Origin: JAUWVG01 sp964633715
GTDB lineage: Bacteria > Acidobacteriota > Aminicenantia > Aminicenantales > Aminicenantaceae
Length of the DNA: 43,297 nucleotides
Assembly (NCBI GenBank): GCA_964633715.1
Contig: CAZWHQ010000041.1
Coordinates: 1 to 43,297, forward strand
Reading direction: 5' to 3'
Positions 43,238 to 43,297 of the stretch are shown piece after piece; the stretch's first letter is position 1; each line of letters opens with the position of its first letter. The translations under genes and the position numbers were made by a program. The notes under the pieces are model-generated. The model was given only the letters and a program-made list of their open reading frames with translations, was not told where the DNA came from and did not search any database.

Positions 43238-43297
43238 CATCTGTCCTAAGTTTCGCCATTATTTTTCAAAACACATTGTAACTTCTTTAAATTGAAC

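Overview
This window is a stretch of bacterial chromosome without phage, IS or plasmid genes. I infer a Gram-negative bacterium in or near Acidobacteriota / Candidatus Aminicenantota. The evidence is secreted S9 and M14 peptidases, zinc-ribbon Ser/Thr kinases with a TolB-like propeller, tandem TonB C-terminal domains behind an ECF sigma/anti-sigma pair, TolC, an outer-membrane barrel and many lipoproteins. The assignment rests on gene content only. A 16S or ribosomal-protein marker would be needed to confirm it.

Layout. 1-8 kb: tRNA-Thr(CGU), a small secreted glycine-zipper protein, two exported S9 peptidases and a VanZ-domain membrane protein, all on the minus strand. Between the VanZ gene and the second peptidase lies an apparent small RNA gene on the plus strand, with a consensus promoter, a long stem and a terminator. 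8.0-8.3 kb: a 270-nt palindromic structured element. 8.4-10.7 kb: a tightly coupled ECF sigma / ZAS-type anti-sigma / double-TonB operon. 10.7-18.3 kb: membrane protein, lipoprotein, pirin, large M14 peptidase, zinc-ribbon proteins and an outer-membrane barrel. 18.4-20.7 kb: lepA, apparently leaderless, and a cyclophilin. 20.9-26 kb: lipoprotein, TolC, a very AT-rich multi-spanning membrane protein and dinB.

26.2-33.9 kb holds the most unusual locus. It is a four-gene plus-strand operon with overlapping or nearly touching genes: an anchored periplasmic protein, an FtsX/MacB-type ABC permease, a LolD-like ATPase, and a ~1563-residue exported protein. The large protein combines two PQQ-type beta-propellers, an intervening class I methyltransferase-like domain, a malectin-like domain and a helical C-terminus. 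I read it as an envelope export or surface-assembly system of unknown substrate.

33.9-43.3 kb: an anchored PPP-type phosphatase, a C45-type acyltransferase lipoprotein, a decayed kinase gene joined to a sulfatase tail, an intact paralogous kinase with the same promoter, a relic tail of a TPR protein, and a paralogue of the first glycine-zipper gene. The end of the window is a run of small plus-strand membrane ORFs separated by a ~88-bp repeat. This end has clearly been reshuffled by duplication, deletion and recombination.
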